Assembly: GCA_023614405.1 (NCBI GenBank)
Contig: CM042684.1
Coordinates: 467,427,650-467,491,649 of the forward strand
From: Avena insularis
Lineage: Eukaryota > Streptophyta > Magnoliopsida > Poales > Poaceae
Direction of reading: 5' to 3'
Length of the DNA stretch: 64,000 nt
Under the pieces are notes generated by a model. It saw only the letters and a list, made by a program, of their open reading frames with translations, was not told the origin of the DNA and searched no databases. Both the position numbers and the translations under genes were made by a program. Below are positions 1-9,718 of this stretch, one piece after another (position 1 is the stretch's first letter; each line of letters opens with the position of its first letter).

Positions 1-1289
1 TCTCTATTAAGTTCTTTAACTGCCCAATAAGCTTTGTGTTCTAATTGTAAAGGTAGGTGACAAGCTTTCCCATAAACCATTTTATAAGGAGACATCCCCA
101 TAGGGGTTTTATAGGCAGTCCTATAAGCCCATAAAGCATCATTCAACTTTTTAGCCCAATTTTTCCTAGACCTATTAACAGTCTTTTGCAAGAAGGATTT
201 AATTTCTCTATTTGATAACTCTACTTGTCCACTAGTTTGGGGATGATAAGCTGAAGCGATTCTATGATTAACATCATATTTAGCAAGGGTCTTTCTAAAA
301 CCACCATGAATGAAATGAGAACCTCCATCAGTCATAAGATACCTAGGCACTCCAAACCTAGGAAAGATAACATCCTTAAGCATTCTTAGAGAGGTCTCCC
401 CATCAGCACTCTTCGTAGGTATAGCTTCTACCCACTTAGTGACATAATCAACGGCAACAAGAATATGAGTATAACCTTTTGAGGGAGGAAAAGGACCCAT
501 AAAGTCAAATCCCCAGCAATCAAAGGGTTCAATAACTAGAGAGTAGTTCATAGGCATTTCATTGCGTCTAGAAATATTACCAATACGCTGACACTCATCA
601 CAAGATAAAACAAATTTTCTTGCATCTTTAAAAAGGGTAGGCCGATAGAAACCTGATTGTAGCACCTTTTGCGCAGTTCTATCTCCTGCATGATGTCCTC
701 CATAATCACTACCATGACATTTACACAATATCTCCTTTTGTTCATATTATGGAACACATCTTCGCATAATACCATCCACTCCTTCTTTATATAAATGTGG
801 GTCATCCCAAAAATAATGCCTCAAATCATAAAAGAACTTCCTTCTTTGCTGAGCTGTGAAAGTTGGAGGCAAATACTTGGAGACAATAAAGTTAGCATAA
901 TCAGCATACCAAGGGCCCCCTCGCGAGCTTACCCCTACTGCAGCCAACTGTTCATTTGGGAAACTATCATTAACAAGCATAGGATCAAAAGAGATGTTTT
1001 CCAATTGAGATAAATTATCAGCTACAGGATTTTTAGCACCTTTCCTGTCTACAATATGTAGGTCAAACTCCTGTAAGAGTAGCACCCATCTAATAAACCT
1101 AGACTTAGCATCTTTCTTCGTCATAAGGTACTTAATAGCAGCATGATCAGTATGAAGGGTAACTTTTGAGTCTACAATATAAGGTCTAAACTTATCACAA
1201 GCAAAGACGATGGCTAGGAATTCTTTTTCAGTAGTAGCATAATTCCTTTGAGCAACATAAAGAGTCTTACTAGCATAATGGATAACATT
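1..1289 (-). pseudogene. pol: RNase H and integrase, element A (runs off window)
   Basis: Same frame as the upstream RT/RNase H segment. RNase H shows NYATTEKEFLAIVFACDKF, LHTDHAAIKYL and NPVADNLSQL. A TAA stop at about 745 interrupts the linker after MRRCVP. Integrase follows with its zinc-binding region ([17 protein letters not shown]) and a D,D,E core: D in [10 protein letters not shown] in LMTDGGSHF and E in [12 protein letters not shown]. All three catalytic residues are present. The sequence stays open to position 1, where the window ends before the C-terminal domain. Apart from the stop, the integrase appears intact over about 240 residues. Confidence 0.85.
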
Positions 1290-1841
1290 TCACTTTTTAT
1301 CAATTCGTCGCCCAAGGACAACACCTACAGCAAAATCACTAGAATCACACATTATTTCAAAGGGTAAGCTCCAATTAGGTGGTTGAACGATAGGAGTTGT
1401 AGTTAAATCCTTCTTTATATTTTCAAAATCTTCCTTACAATCATCATCAAAGACAAAGGGTACATCTTTTTGAAGAAGATTAGTGAGGGTTTTTGATATC
1501 TTAGAGAAATCTTTAATAAACCTTCTATAGAAACCAGCATGATCTAGGATACTACGAATACCTTTGATGTCTCTTGGACAAGGCATTTTCTCAATTGCCC
1601 CAACTTTAGCTCTATCAACTTCTATGCCTCTTTCAGAAACCTTATGTCCAAGTACAATCCCTTCATTCACCATGAAGTGGCATTTCTCCCAATTAAGAAC
1701 AAGATTAGTTTCTTCACATCTCTGCAAAACTTTATCGAGGTTGTGTAGAAAATTATCAAAAGAAGTTCCATAGACAGAGAAGTCATCCATGAACACTTCC
1801 ACAATTTCCTCACAAAACCATGAAAGATAGTAGACATGCAT
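1290..1841 (-). pseudogene. pol: Reverse transcriptase C-part and start of RNase H, element A
   Basis: Continues RT after the one-base frameshift. It contains the catalytic FMDD (YxDD variant), the thumb region VLGHKVSERGIEVD and GFYRRFIKDFSKI, and the beginning of RNase H with the acidic residue in CDSSDFAVGVVLG. It ends at an in-frame TGA after RRIDKK; the downstream residues NVIHYASKTL continue in the same frame, so the stop is a point lesion rather than the end of a domain. Confidence 0.85.
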
Positions 1842-3997
1842 CTTTGAAAAGTAGCAGGAGCATTACATAAACCAAAAGGCATACGTCTATAAGCATAGGT
1901 TTCGTAAGGGCATGTAAAAGTAGTTTTTTCTTGATCTTGTTGTTTAACAGTAATTTGAGAGAAACCAGAATATCCATCAAGAAAACAAAAATGGGTCTTT
2001 TTAGACAACCTTTCTAACATTTGATCAATAAAAGGAAATGGGTAATGATCTTTCTTAGTAACTTTGTTAACTTTTATGAAATCAATGCACATTCTATAGC
2101 CTACTACTATTCTTTGGGGAATAAGCTCATAATTATCATTAGGGACGACAGTAATTCCCCCTTTTTTAGGGACACAATGAACAGGACTAACCCATTCACT
2201 ATCAGCAATAAGGTAAATAATACTAGCATCAAGGAGTTTCAATACCTCATTTCTTACCACTTCCTTCATCTTAGGATTTAAACGCCGTTGGTGCTCTACC
2301 ACTGGCTTTGCATCTGGTTCTATATTGATAGCATGCTGACATATAGTAGGATAAATCCCTTTTAAATCATCCAAAGTATAGCCCATAGCCCCTCGATGTT
2401 TCTTTAGTACCTCCAATAACCTTTCTTCTTCCTTCCCTAAAAGTTTAGAGCTAATAATAACAGGATATATCTTATTATCATCAATGTAAGCATATTTAAG
2501 ATCGTCAGGTAAAGGTTTTAGATCGAAGACCAGATCCTTTTTAGGTGGCAACGTGGTACCCAAGTCTTCTACAGGCAAGTTATGCTTAAGCATCTTAGGT
2601 TGACAACGGAGAATCTCGTCAATCTCATTTCTTTCTTCCATGAAGATTTCACTTTCATGATCTTCCATAAATTGCTGCAAAGCATTGTTAGGAGCAAGAG
2701 AAATAGAAGCAAGTTGTTCAATTCTAAAATCCTCATTATGGGTTTCATTTTCACAAGGTTCTTTAGTAAATTTCGCAAAATTAAACTCATAAGATTCCCC
2801 ATCAAATTCGGTCAAGATTTTCTCCCGTTTGCAGTCTATAATAGCTCCACAAGTACTCAAGAAAGGTCTACCAAAAATGATGGGATAAGTTTTACTAGCA
2901 GCTAAACCAAGTACTAGAAAATCAGCAGGATATTTAATCTTACCACAAAGAACTTCTACATCCCGCACAATACCAATTGGAGAGATGGTCTCTCTATTAG
3001 CGAGGTGAATAACCACATCAATGTCTTCCAGTTCGCAGGGACTGATTTCATGCATAATTTCTTTGTAAAGCTCATAAGGAATAACACTTGAACTTGCACC
3101 AATATCACATAAACCATAATAGCAATGATCACCAATTCTAACAGAAAGCACAGGGACACTAGCCTTTTTATTTCTATTAGGATGTGAGACAATATTAGAA
3201 GCATCCTCACAAAAGACTATGTGTCCATCTTCTACACTTTTAGTGACCAGGTCTTTCACAATTGCTACAACAGGTTCAATGTTTATTTGTTCATCAGGTT
3301 TTACAGTTCTCTTTGCACTTTTATTGATTACACTAGTTATCATACGATGATCCTTTACCTTATCCGGGAAGGGTATTTTCTCGATATAAGGTTCAGGTAG
3401 GATGTGATCAATAGTGCAAAATTCAGTACTCCCAACAGAAACACAGTCAACAATATCTTTATATGGTGCATGATACTTGTTCCATCCCTTTTTCGCAATT
3501 TCAATATAAGAAGCAAAAGCCTTAAAACAATTTGTAATAACTTGAGAATCAATACCATAAGCATTACTAATATTTTGAAAGTCACCAGTTCCCATAAAAG
3601 ATTCAATGGATTCATAATCATAATTTATACCTGCCTTTCTTCCTTTGTCATTCTCCCATGCTTCAGCATTATCTTGAATACGGTCCAGAAGATCCCATTT
3701 GGCTTCTTCTTCCATGCGTGTAAATGATCCAGCACAAGAAGCATCCAATAAATCCTTATCATGAAGAGAAAGCCTTGCATAGAAGTTATTGATAATAATA
3801 TTGTTGGGGAGCTCATGAATGGGACATTTGAGCATTAGTAACTTCAATCTCCCCCAAGCTTGAGCTGTACTCTCTCCATCAAGAGGCCAAAAATTGTATA
3901 TTTGATTCCGATCTTTATGAATCTCACTAGGAGGATAAAATTTAGAATAAAAGAGAGGTACTACTTCCTCCCATTCAAGAGCTTGACCATTCCTCAT
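1826..3997 (-). pseudogene. gag-pol: gag C-terminus, protease and reverse transcriptase N-part, element A
   Basis: A long open frame of the polyprotein. It begins with the remainder of gag (NGQALEWEEVVPLFYSKFY), passes the aspartic protease active site LCDIGAS at about 3095-3115, and enters RT with WVSPVHCVPKKGG, YRMCIDF and GYSGFSQI, then MPFGLCNAPATFQRCM. It loses frame at about 1821-1835, just before the YxDD box: the correct reading (SWFCEEIVEVFMDDF) continues one frame over. Protease processes the polyprotein and RT makes cDNA in the virus-like particle. The domain order is that of Ty3/gypsy. The start is arbitrary because the frame is entered by frameshift from upstream gag. Confidence 0.85.
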
Positions 3998-4298
3998 CTC
4001 TTCCTTTCAGTGATAATGAGAATAACTTCTTCTTGACTTGATCTATTGTAATACCTACACACTTAAACAACCCGCATAATTCGTGTATAAAGAGCAAATG
4101 ATCACCGGGATGGACAAATCCATCTCCAACATAATAGTTATCCATAACATGATCAATAATTCTTGTAGGTATTTTAAAAGTATCGTTCTCAGCAGGTGGT
4201 GGTTCATCTACTACCTTAGTAGTGGTAGTAGCATTACGAAATAAGAAACTCAGTGAATTATCCATAATGAAAATAAAGCAACTAACAGAAGTAAACAA
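3975..4298 (-). pseudogene. gag: gag N-terminal part, element A
   Basis: Encodes the start of the Athila-like Gag, the structural particle protein. The likely start is the ATG at 4265 (MDNSL), about 85 nt after the primer site. The segment includes GDHLLFIHELCGLFKCVGI and ends at KGRDEEW, where the frame is lost. The right-hand relative at 61978-63188 reads EEWYKLLKNGQ at this point; this copy lacks 20 bp, so the rest of gag continues in another frame from 3997 downward. The deletion sits between two copies of GAATGG. The N-terminus otherwise aligns well with the right-hand copy. Confidence 0.8.
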
Positions 4299-4349
4299 TA
4301 CTCATAGTAGAAGTTTTCTTTACCAGTTCCACTCTCCAATAGCGCTTCA

Positions 4350-4368
4350 CTCCCCGGCAACGGCGCTA
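4350..4368 (-). other. Primer binding site of element A
   Basis: On the minus strand, 11 nt after the LTR, the sequence reads TAGCGCCGTTGCCGGGGAG. This matches the complement of the plant tRNA-Asp 3' end (TGGCGCCGTTGCCGGGGA) with one G-to-A change. The site fixes the strand of the element and marks 4380-5878 as its 5' LTR. Confidence 0.85.
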
Positions 4369-4379
4369 GAAAATAGTCT

Positions 4380-5878
4380 TGATGACCCACAAGTACAGGG
4401 GGTGTATCGCAGTATTTTCGATAAGTAAGAGTGTCGAACCCAACGAGGAGCATAAGGCGTTGGCGAATGGCTAGGAGCAGGAATTCTCTGTAAATACTTA
4501 GCAAACGGATATTTAGGGGTTTTGGATAATGCAGGTAAATAAAGTACGAGTAAATAAAAGACAATAAGAATAAATGCAGCAAGTGGCCCAATCCTTTCTT
4601 AAGCAAAGGACAAGCCGGTTGTATTACTTAAGATGACCAAACATTCTCGAGGACACATGGGAATTTCTTCAAGTGCTTTTGCTTCATATAGTTAATTAAT
4701 CTTCTTTAGTTTGCTAAGTGTTGTGTGGGTGAACCTGTGCTAATGTACCAACCTTCCTAGGACTAATACATACTTGTGATTATACCCCTTGCAAGCATCC
4801 GCAAGTACAAGAAAGTAATTAAGGTAGAAACCTAACCACAGCTTTAAACTCTAAGACCCTGATGTCCCTTGTGCAATGGTTTCCTAACGGAGGTTCAGGT
4901 TTCTGTCACTCCGGCAACCCCTACGATTAGTAGCCAAATGCACAATGCATTCCCCTAGGCCCATATAGGTGAAGTGTCATGTAGTCGACGTTCACATGAC
5001 ACCACTAGAAGTACACCACAAATTAAATATCAAAATATTGAATCTTTCTCAACACAATTCCACTACTAACAACATGACTTCTCCCATGTCCTCAAGAACT
5101 AAACGAACTACTCACAAGACATCATATGGATCATGATCAGAGATGAAATAATGATGTGTCACAATCTGAACATAAACAATAATTCAATGGTTCACTCAAT
5201 AGCATCAACTACAATAAGTAATCAACACCGGGAAAGTTTCCCCTAAGAACTATGCAAGATTCAACCCAATTGTTACAGCGGTATGAAGTGGTGATGATGG
5301 TGCTGGTGATGATGATGGTGGTGGTGATGATGATGATGATGATCCTGATGAAGTCCAGCTTGATGGTGGTGTTGATGGCGATGATCTCCCCTCTCCGGGA
5401 AGGAATTCCCCCGACAAAATTCTGTCTGCCGGAGAGATCTTTCTCTCTTGGTGTTTTCCGCCCCGCAGAGGCGGCAGAATCTTTCTATGGTCGCCCCCCT
5501 AGTATTAGGGTTTCAGGAGGATAATATACGCCAGGGAGAGCTGTGGACAGGCCACCACACACAGTGGCGCGGTCTAGGGCCCAGCGCCCAGGTGGTGTGG
5601 GCCCCCTGTGGCCCATCTCCGATTCCCCTTCTGGCTTTCTTCGTCTTCTAGAAAAATAGATTTTTCCATGTATTTTCCTGGATTTTCTGATCTTCGTGAA
5701 TTTTGCCTCCAAACATCACCTTTTCCATTAGAATCCTGACTGCAGCGGTCCATGCTCCAAAAGTCATCCACCATGCAAAAACATATGAAATAGCATAAGT
5801 ATCATCTCCTAATATAAAATATATCAATGAATAACAGTAAATTATGATATAGAATAGTGATGCAAAATGGACGTATCA
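4380..5878 (-). repeat. LTR of element A (Athila-like)
   Basis: A 1.5-kb LTR bounded by TG and CA on either strand. Its minus-strand start is TGATACGTCCATTTTGCATC and its end is CTTGTGGGTCATCA. A TATA-like CGTATATTATCC lies at about 5520-5531 on the minus strand. A GAT/GGT trinucleotide run at 5285-5345 varies between copies. The primer site follows immediately downstream, making this a 5' LTR for element A, yet a polypurine tract directly abuts its other end (5879-5894), so it also sits in the position of a 3' LTR for the remnant at higher coordinates. Homologous LTRs are at 6149-7191 and 60354-61863. Confidence 0.9.
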
Positions 5879-6148
5879 ACTCCCCCCAAGCTTAGACTTC
5901 GCTTGTCCCCAAGCGAAACTGAACTCAATAAACATGACCTCAGGTTTATGGAGTGAAGAGTCGATAAAATAATACGGACAAGAAGCATCACATTCATCAA
6001 TACATAAGTCATAATAGAAGACAACTCACTATTATATAACTTAACTTGCAATGAGTAAAGGAAACACAATAAAGATAAATAAAATAAATAACAATGGTAA
6101 TGGCAAGCTTAGCTCTTGGTCGAAGAACAATTGGTCAAAGAATAGTCT
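5879..6148 (-). other. Polypurine tract and 270-bp internal remnant between two LTRs
   Basis: Minus-strand AAGCTTGGGGGGAGT (5879-5893) is a typical polypurine tract directly before an LTR. The remaining 255 bp has no coding potential. At its other end the residues just after the LTR at 6149 still read AGACTATT, as in the intact relatives, but the primer site that should follow is gone. I read this as the fused ends of an internal region that has lost gag and pol. Confidence 0.65.
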
Positions 6149-7191
6149 TGATGACCCACAAGTATATGGGGTGTATCGCAGTATTTTCGATAAGTAAGAG
6201 TGTCTAACCCAACGAGGAGCAGAAGGTGTTGGCGAATGACTAGGAGCAGGAATTCTCTATAAATACTTAGCAAACGGATTTTTAGGGGTTTTGGATAATG
6301 CAGGTAAATAAAGTACGAGTAAATAAAATACAATAAGAATAAATGCAGCAAGTGGTCCAATTCTTTCTTCAGCAAAGGACAAGCCGATTGTATTACTTAA
6401 GATGACCAAACGTTCTCGAGGACACATGGAAATTTCGTCAAGTGCTTTCGCTTCATATAGTTGATTAATCTTCTTTAGTTTGCTAAGTATTGTGTTGGTG
6501 AACCTGTGCTAATGCATCAACCTTCCTAGGATTAATACATACTTGTGATTATACCCCTTGCAAGCATCCGCAAGTACAAGAAAGTAATTAAGGTAGAAAC
6601 CTAACCACAACTTTAAACTCTAAGACCCTGACGTCCCTTATGCAATGGTTTCCTAACGGAGGTTCAGGTTTCTGTCACTCCGGCAACCCCTACGATTAGT
6701 AGCCAAATACACAATGCATTCCCCTAGGCCCATATAGGTGAAGTGTCATGTAATCGATGTTCACATGACACCACTAGAAGAAGTACACCACAACTTAAAT
6801 ATCAAACTATTGAATCTTTCTCAACACAATTCCACTACTAACAACATGACTTCTCCCATGTCCTCAAGAACTAAACGAACTACTCGCAAGACATCATATG
6901 GATCATGATCAGAGATGAAATAATGATGTGTAACAATCTGAACATAAACAATAATTCAATGGTTCACTCAATAGCATCAACTACAACAAGTAATCAACAC
7001 CGGGAAAGTTTTCCCTAAGAACTATGCAAGATTCAACCCAATTGTTACAGCGGTATGAAGTGGTGATGATGGTGCTGGTGATGATGGTGCTGGTGATGAT
7101 GATGATCCCGATGAAGTCCGGCTTGATGGTGTTGTTGATGGCGACGATCTTTCCTCTCCGAAAAGGAATTCCCCCGATAGAATTCTGTCTG
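6149..7191 (-). repeat. Truncated LTR, same family as element A
   Basis: Aligns base for base with 4380-5420 by eye with only scattered differences, starting at TGATGACCCACAAG and including the GAT/GGT microsatellite. Similarity ends abruptly at AATTCTGTCTG (7181-7191); the last roughly 450 bp of the LTR (its minus-strand start) is missing. Foreign sequence with a short P450-like reading frame follows without a gap. Confidence 0.85.
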
Positions 7192-7600
7192 TCCGGCGAG
7201 CCGGTGGACTTCACCGCCACGCTCGAGCTCACCATGGTGATGAAGCGCCCGCTACGTGCAAGGGTCGTGCCATGCTGCTGCTAGCTAGCTCACCATTGTC
7301 GTCGGTGTTCGTCACAGGCACGGACGGGGATGGCGCGTTCGGTCCACCACGCGGCCACGGCCGGCTGGGGATGAGTCCGTCGTTGGATTTCGGCCGGGTG
7401 TGTTCCAGTTTGCGTGGGTGCATGGGTCCTAGGCTAGGCCTGTGTAGTGTGAACTGTCGTTTTGCATGGTTGCCCGTTCCTGCTGCATGTCGCTGCTTTC
7501 AGTTTTTTTGTGTGTGCGTCTGTTTTGGTGGCGTATTTATTTTCTATAATGAGGTGATGTCGTTTGTTGTTGGTGTTAATAAAAGAAAGAAAAATGTCGA
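7192..7600 (+). pseudogene. Possible cytochrome P450 3' end plus 3' UTR
   Basis: Directly after the broken LTR, a frame reads VDFTATLELTMVMKRPLRAR, then VVP and three cysteines to a stop at about 7284. The pattern (hydrophobic strand, basic pair, alternating V/R tail) resembles the C-terminal end of plant P450s, but the heme-binding region is absent, so the call is tentative. The following 300 bp is GT-rich and holds AATAAA at about 7578, which would suit a 3' UTR. If correct, this is the tail of a host gene truncated at its junction with the LTR. Confidence 0.3.
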
Positions 7601-7960
7601 TTGTTGTTCGGATTGTTGGTCTATGAGCGGAGAAAAATATATAATTTTTAGTCCCTTATCTTGCACCTAAGAGCATTTTAGTTCCACATCTTGCAAATTG
7701 AGCAAGACTAGTCACACAACTTGCAACCAAGAAGCATTTTAATCCAATTCGATCTAATTTATGTGATTTAACTAAATTCGTTCACTAGTGGATCAAAACT
7801 CATTCACCCATTATAATTTGCATTGCAATATTGGTTCATCTCTGGGAATGTTCAACGTGGATTTTTTTAATTGATGTTTTATTATTTAAAAATTTCACGA
7901 TTGCAACTGGCAAGATCAAATCTAGGTGATACTTCTGACGGTTTTAGAAGGACTCACTCT
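7601..7960. other. No gene seen
   Basis: AT-rich sequence. It holds two imperfect copies of a TTTTAGTTCC/CATCTTGCAA-like segment at 7648-7745. I recognise no coding region and no element termini here. Confidence 0.4.
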
Positions 7961-9507
7961 CGAAGACCGAAAACGGGATAACGTTACCGCAAATAAACAT
8001 GGTTGATGTAGAATATACACGTTCATCCTCGACAGTTGAGAAGACGATTAGCGCCACAAATGGGCAGCGCTTTTATAATCGGTCACACGTCCAGTGTGAC
8101 GACAACCTCCGTCCCTTGCTCAAGTTGGGCAGCGGAAGTAGTGGATCCACGGGAACTCCAGCACCACTACGACCCGGTGGTGGTGGTGGTGGTGGAGAAA
8201 CTCTTGAGCAGCACTTCGCCTAAACACTGTACTCGTGAAACTTAATTAGCTAGCAAGGGAAGAAAGATATCAACGAAAGGACATATAACAGATGGAGGAA
8301 TTGAGTGAGTGTGTATGAGAGAGGACACCACCTCCTCTATATAGAGGGGGGTGTCAGCCCAAAGGAGAAACCCCCTCCACTCCTTCTTCAATGTGAGTGA
8401 ATACTCGACTTACTCACTTCAAACTTCCCCATTAATTGGGTGAAAATTTCCACTCATAAATCCAAGAGTTTTTCTCCCATAAATGAATAAAACATTTTTA
8501 ATTTATTTACTTGTGATTTAATATTTTTTAATTTTTTTAATCAACAAACATTAACACTTAGCCCCTTGCATTTTTTTGATACCCCTAAACTATTTCGGTA
8601 CTTTATCAAAACAATCTCTACGTTGTTCAGTATTTTCTCCTGTGTTCAGTATCCAGTCAAATGTGTTGACGAGTCTTAAGTATGTCATCCTACAGTTCAT
8701 GAACTAAGTGGAGATGATCGATACTCTGTCCGATCAATAATCATCAGCAGGATCTGGAGATCCATAATGACTCTCACTTACTCAACGATGAACTATGTGA
8801 ACCTTTTTTGTAGTAACTAATTCATTTTTTTCTTGATATATTTTACTTGTCCGAGATCCGATCATTTGGTATAATCCATACCTAGTTCGATCTCATTGCT
8901 AACAAGTACTATTTTCTCGTTCCCATGATATAACATTCCCCGTGATCAAATCACCTGCTTGCAAGCTATTATTAATGTGATATCACCGAGAGGGCCTAGA
9001 ATATATCTGTCCGTCATCAGGATGGACAAATATCACTCTTGATCCACGAGCCTCAGCTAACACTTTCTTAGTACCGACGATATCTTTATAATCATCCTAT
9101 TACGATGTGGTGTTTGATGAATCAAAGTACTCTTCCAGTGTTAGTGATTGACGTGATATCATGGTCTAAGGATTAGTGTTACTTCGAGTGAGATAGCAAT
9201 ATAAACTTTGAAGACATGTTCCTATTGCTAAACCTATTGTGTGTGAATGTTTATCACATCATTCTCCAATAACATGACCTTGTTATTAATAACATCCAAT
9301 GTTCATGATCAGAAAACCTTGATCATCTATTAATCAACAACCTAGTATAATGACAGGCATTACTAGGAACCATTTTCTTTGTTTATTAAACACACATCTA
9401 TTAACGTTTCCGGTTAAGACAATTATAGCATGAGAAACAAACATCTATTATAAACTTGGAATAAAATAATAACCACTTATTATTGTCTCTTGGGCATATT
9501 TCTTTCA
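7961..9507 (-). repeat. Old copia-type LTR remnant
   Basis: On the minus strand it begins TGAAAGAAATATGCCC at 9507, a start shared by an abundant copia-type LTR group of Triticeae, and continues through recognisable stretches such as AACCGGAAACGTTAATAG and GGCCCTCTCGGTGATATC. A CTATATAG box lies at 8337-8344. The inner end is diffuse; I stop it where similarity to the remembered family fades. No copia coding domains flank it, so it is a solo or truncated LTR. The identification of the first 600 bp is firmer than that of the rest. Confidence 0.55.
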
Positions 9508-9718
9508 AAAGGAACCTACTGGATGAGTTGAGTGACAATGAGGAGACAAATGAGAATGGAGATCCTTTGGCTATGGCCATGGATGGAGTGGTGTTACCGG
9601 ATGGTGTTGGGGTTGAAGAGGCTATTAAAGAGAGATCGAAATGTACCAAGAAGGATGGAGCTAACTCCCCTTCACTAGGATCAGCGGGTTCCCATGGGGA
9701 GCATGTCCAGTCACAATG
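9508..9718 (+). pseudogene. LINE ORF1 C-terminal end
   Basis: A low-complexity acidic/basic tail (ELSDNEETNENGDPLAMAMD) ending in SHGEHVQSQ and a TGA. The stop overlaps the ORF2 start as ATGA at 9716-9719. The nucleic-acid-binding domains of ORF1 are not present in the window. Function as the ORF1 RNA-binding protein is inferred only from its position before ORF2. Confidence 0.5.

Larger units (their letters stand above)
1..5878 (-). mobile_element. Athila-like Ty3/gypsy retrotransposon A, cut by left edge
   Basis: Read on the minus strand, this element has a 5' LTR (4380-5878), a primer binding site, gag, protease, reverse transcriptase, RNase H and integrase, in the gypsy order. The 3' end and 3' LTR lie beyond position 1. 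Assignment to the Athila lineage rests on the tRNA-Asp type primer site and on RT wording such as WVSPVHCVPKKGG and HYPFPFIDQMLERL. Coding capacity is lost through two frameshifts and two in-frame stops, described in the separate entries. The RT (FMDD) and protease (DIGAS) catalytic motifs are still readable, so decay is moderate. The same family recurs at 6149-7191 and 60354-64000. Confidence 0.9.

Noticed and set aside
5252..5524. Plus-strand open frame rich in M, V and D/E within the Athila LTR
   Set aside because: It is a translation of the GAT/GGT trinucleotide microsatellite in the LTR; the same frame recurs in the LTR copy at 7024.
6109..6148. Primer binding site for the LTR at 6149
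   Set aside because: The bases after the LTR (AGACTATTCTTTGACC) diverge from the tRNA-Asp site right where it should begin.
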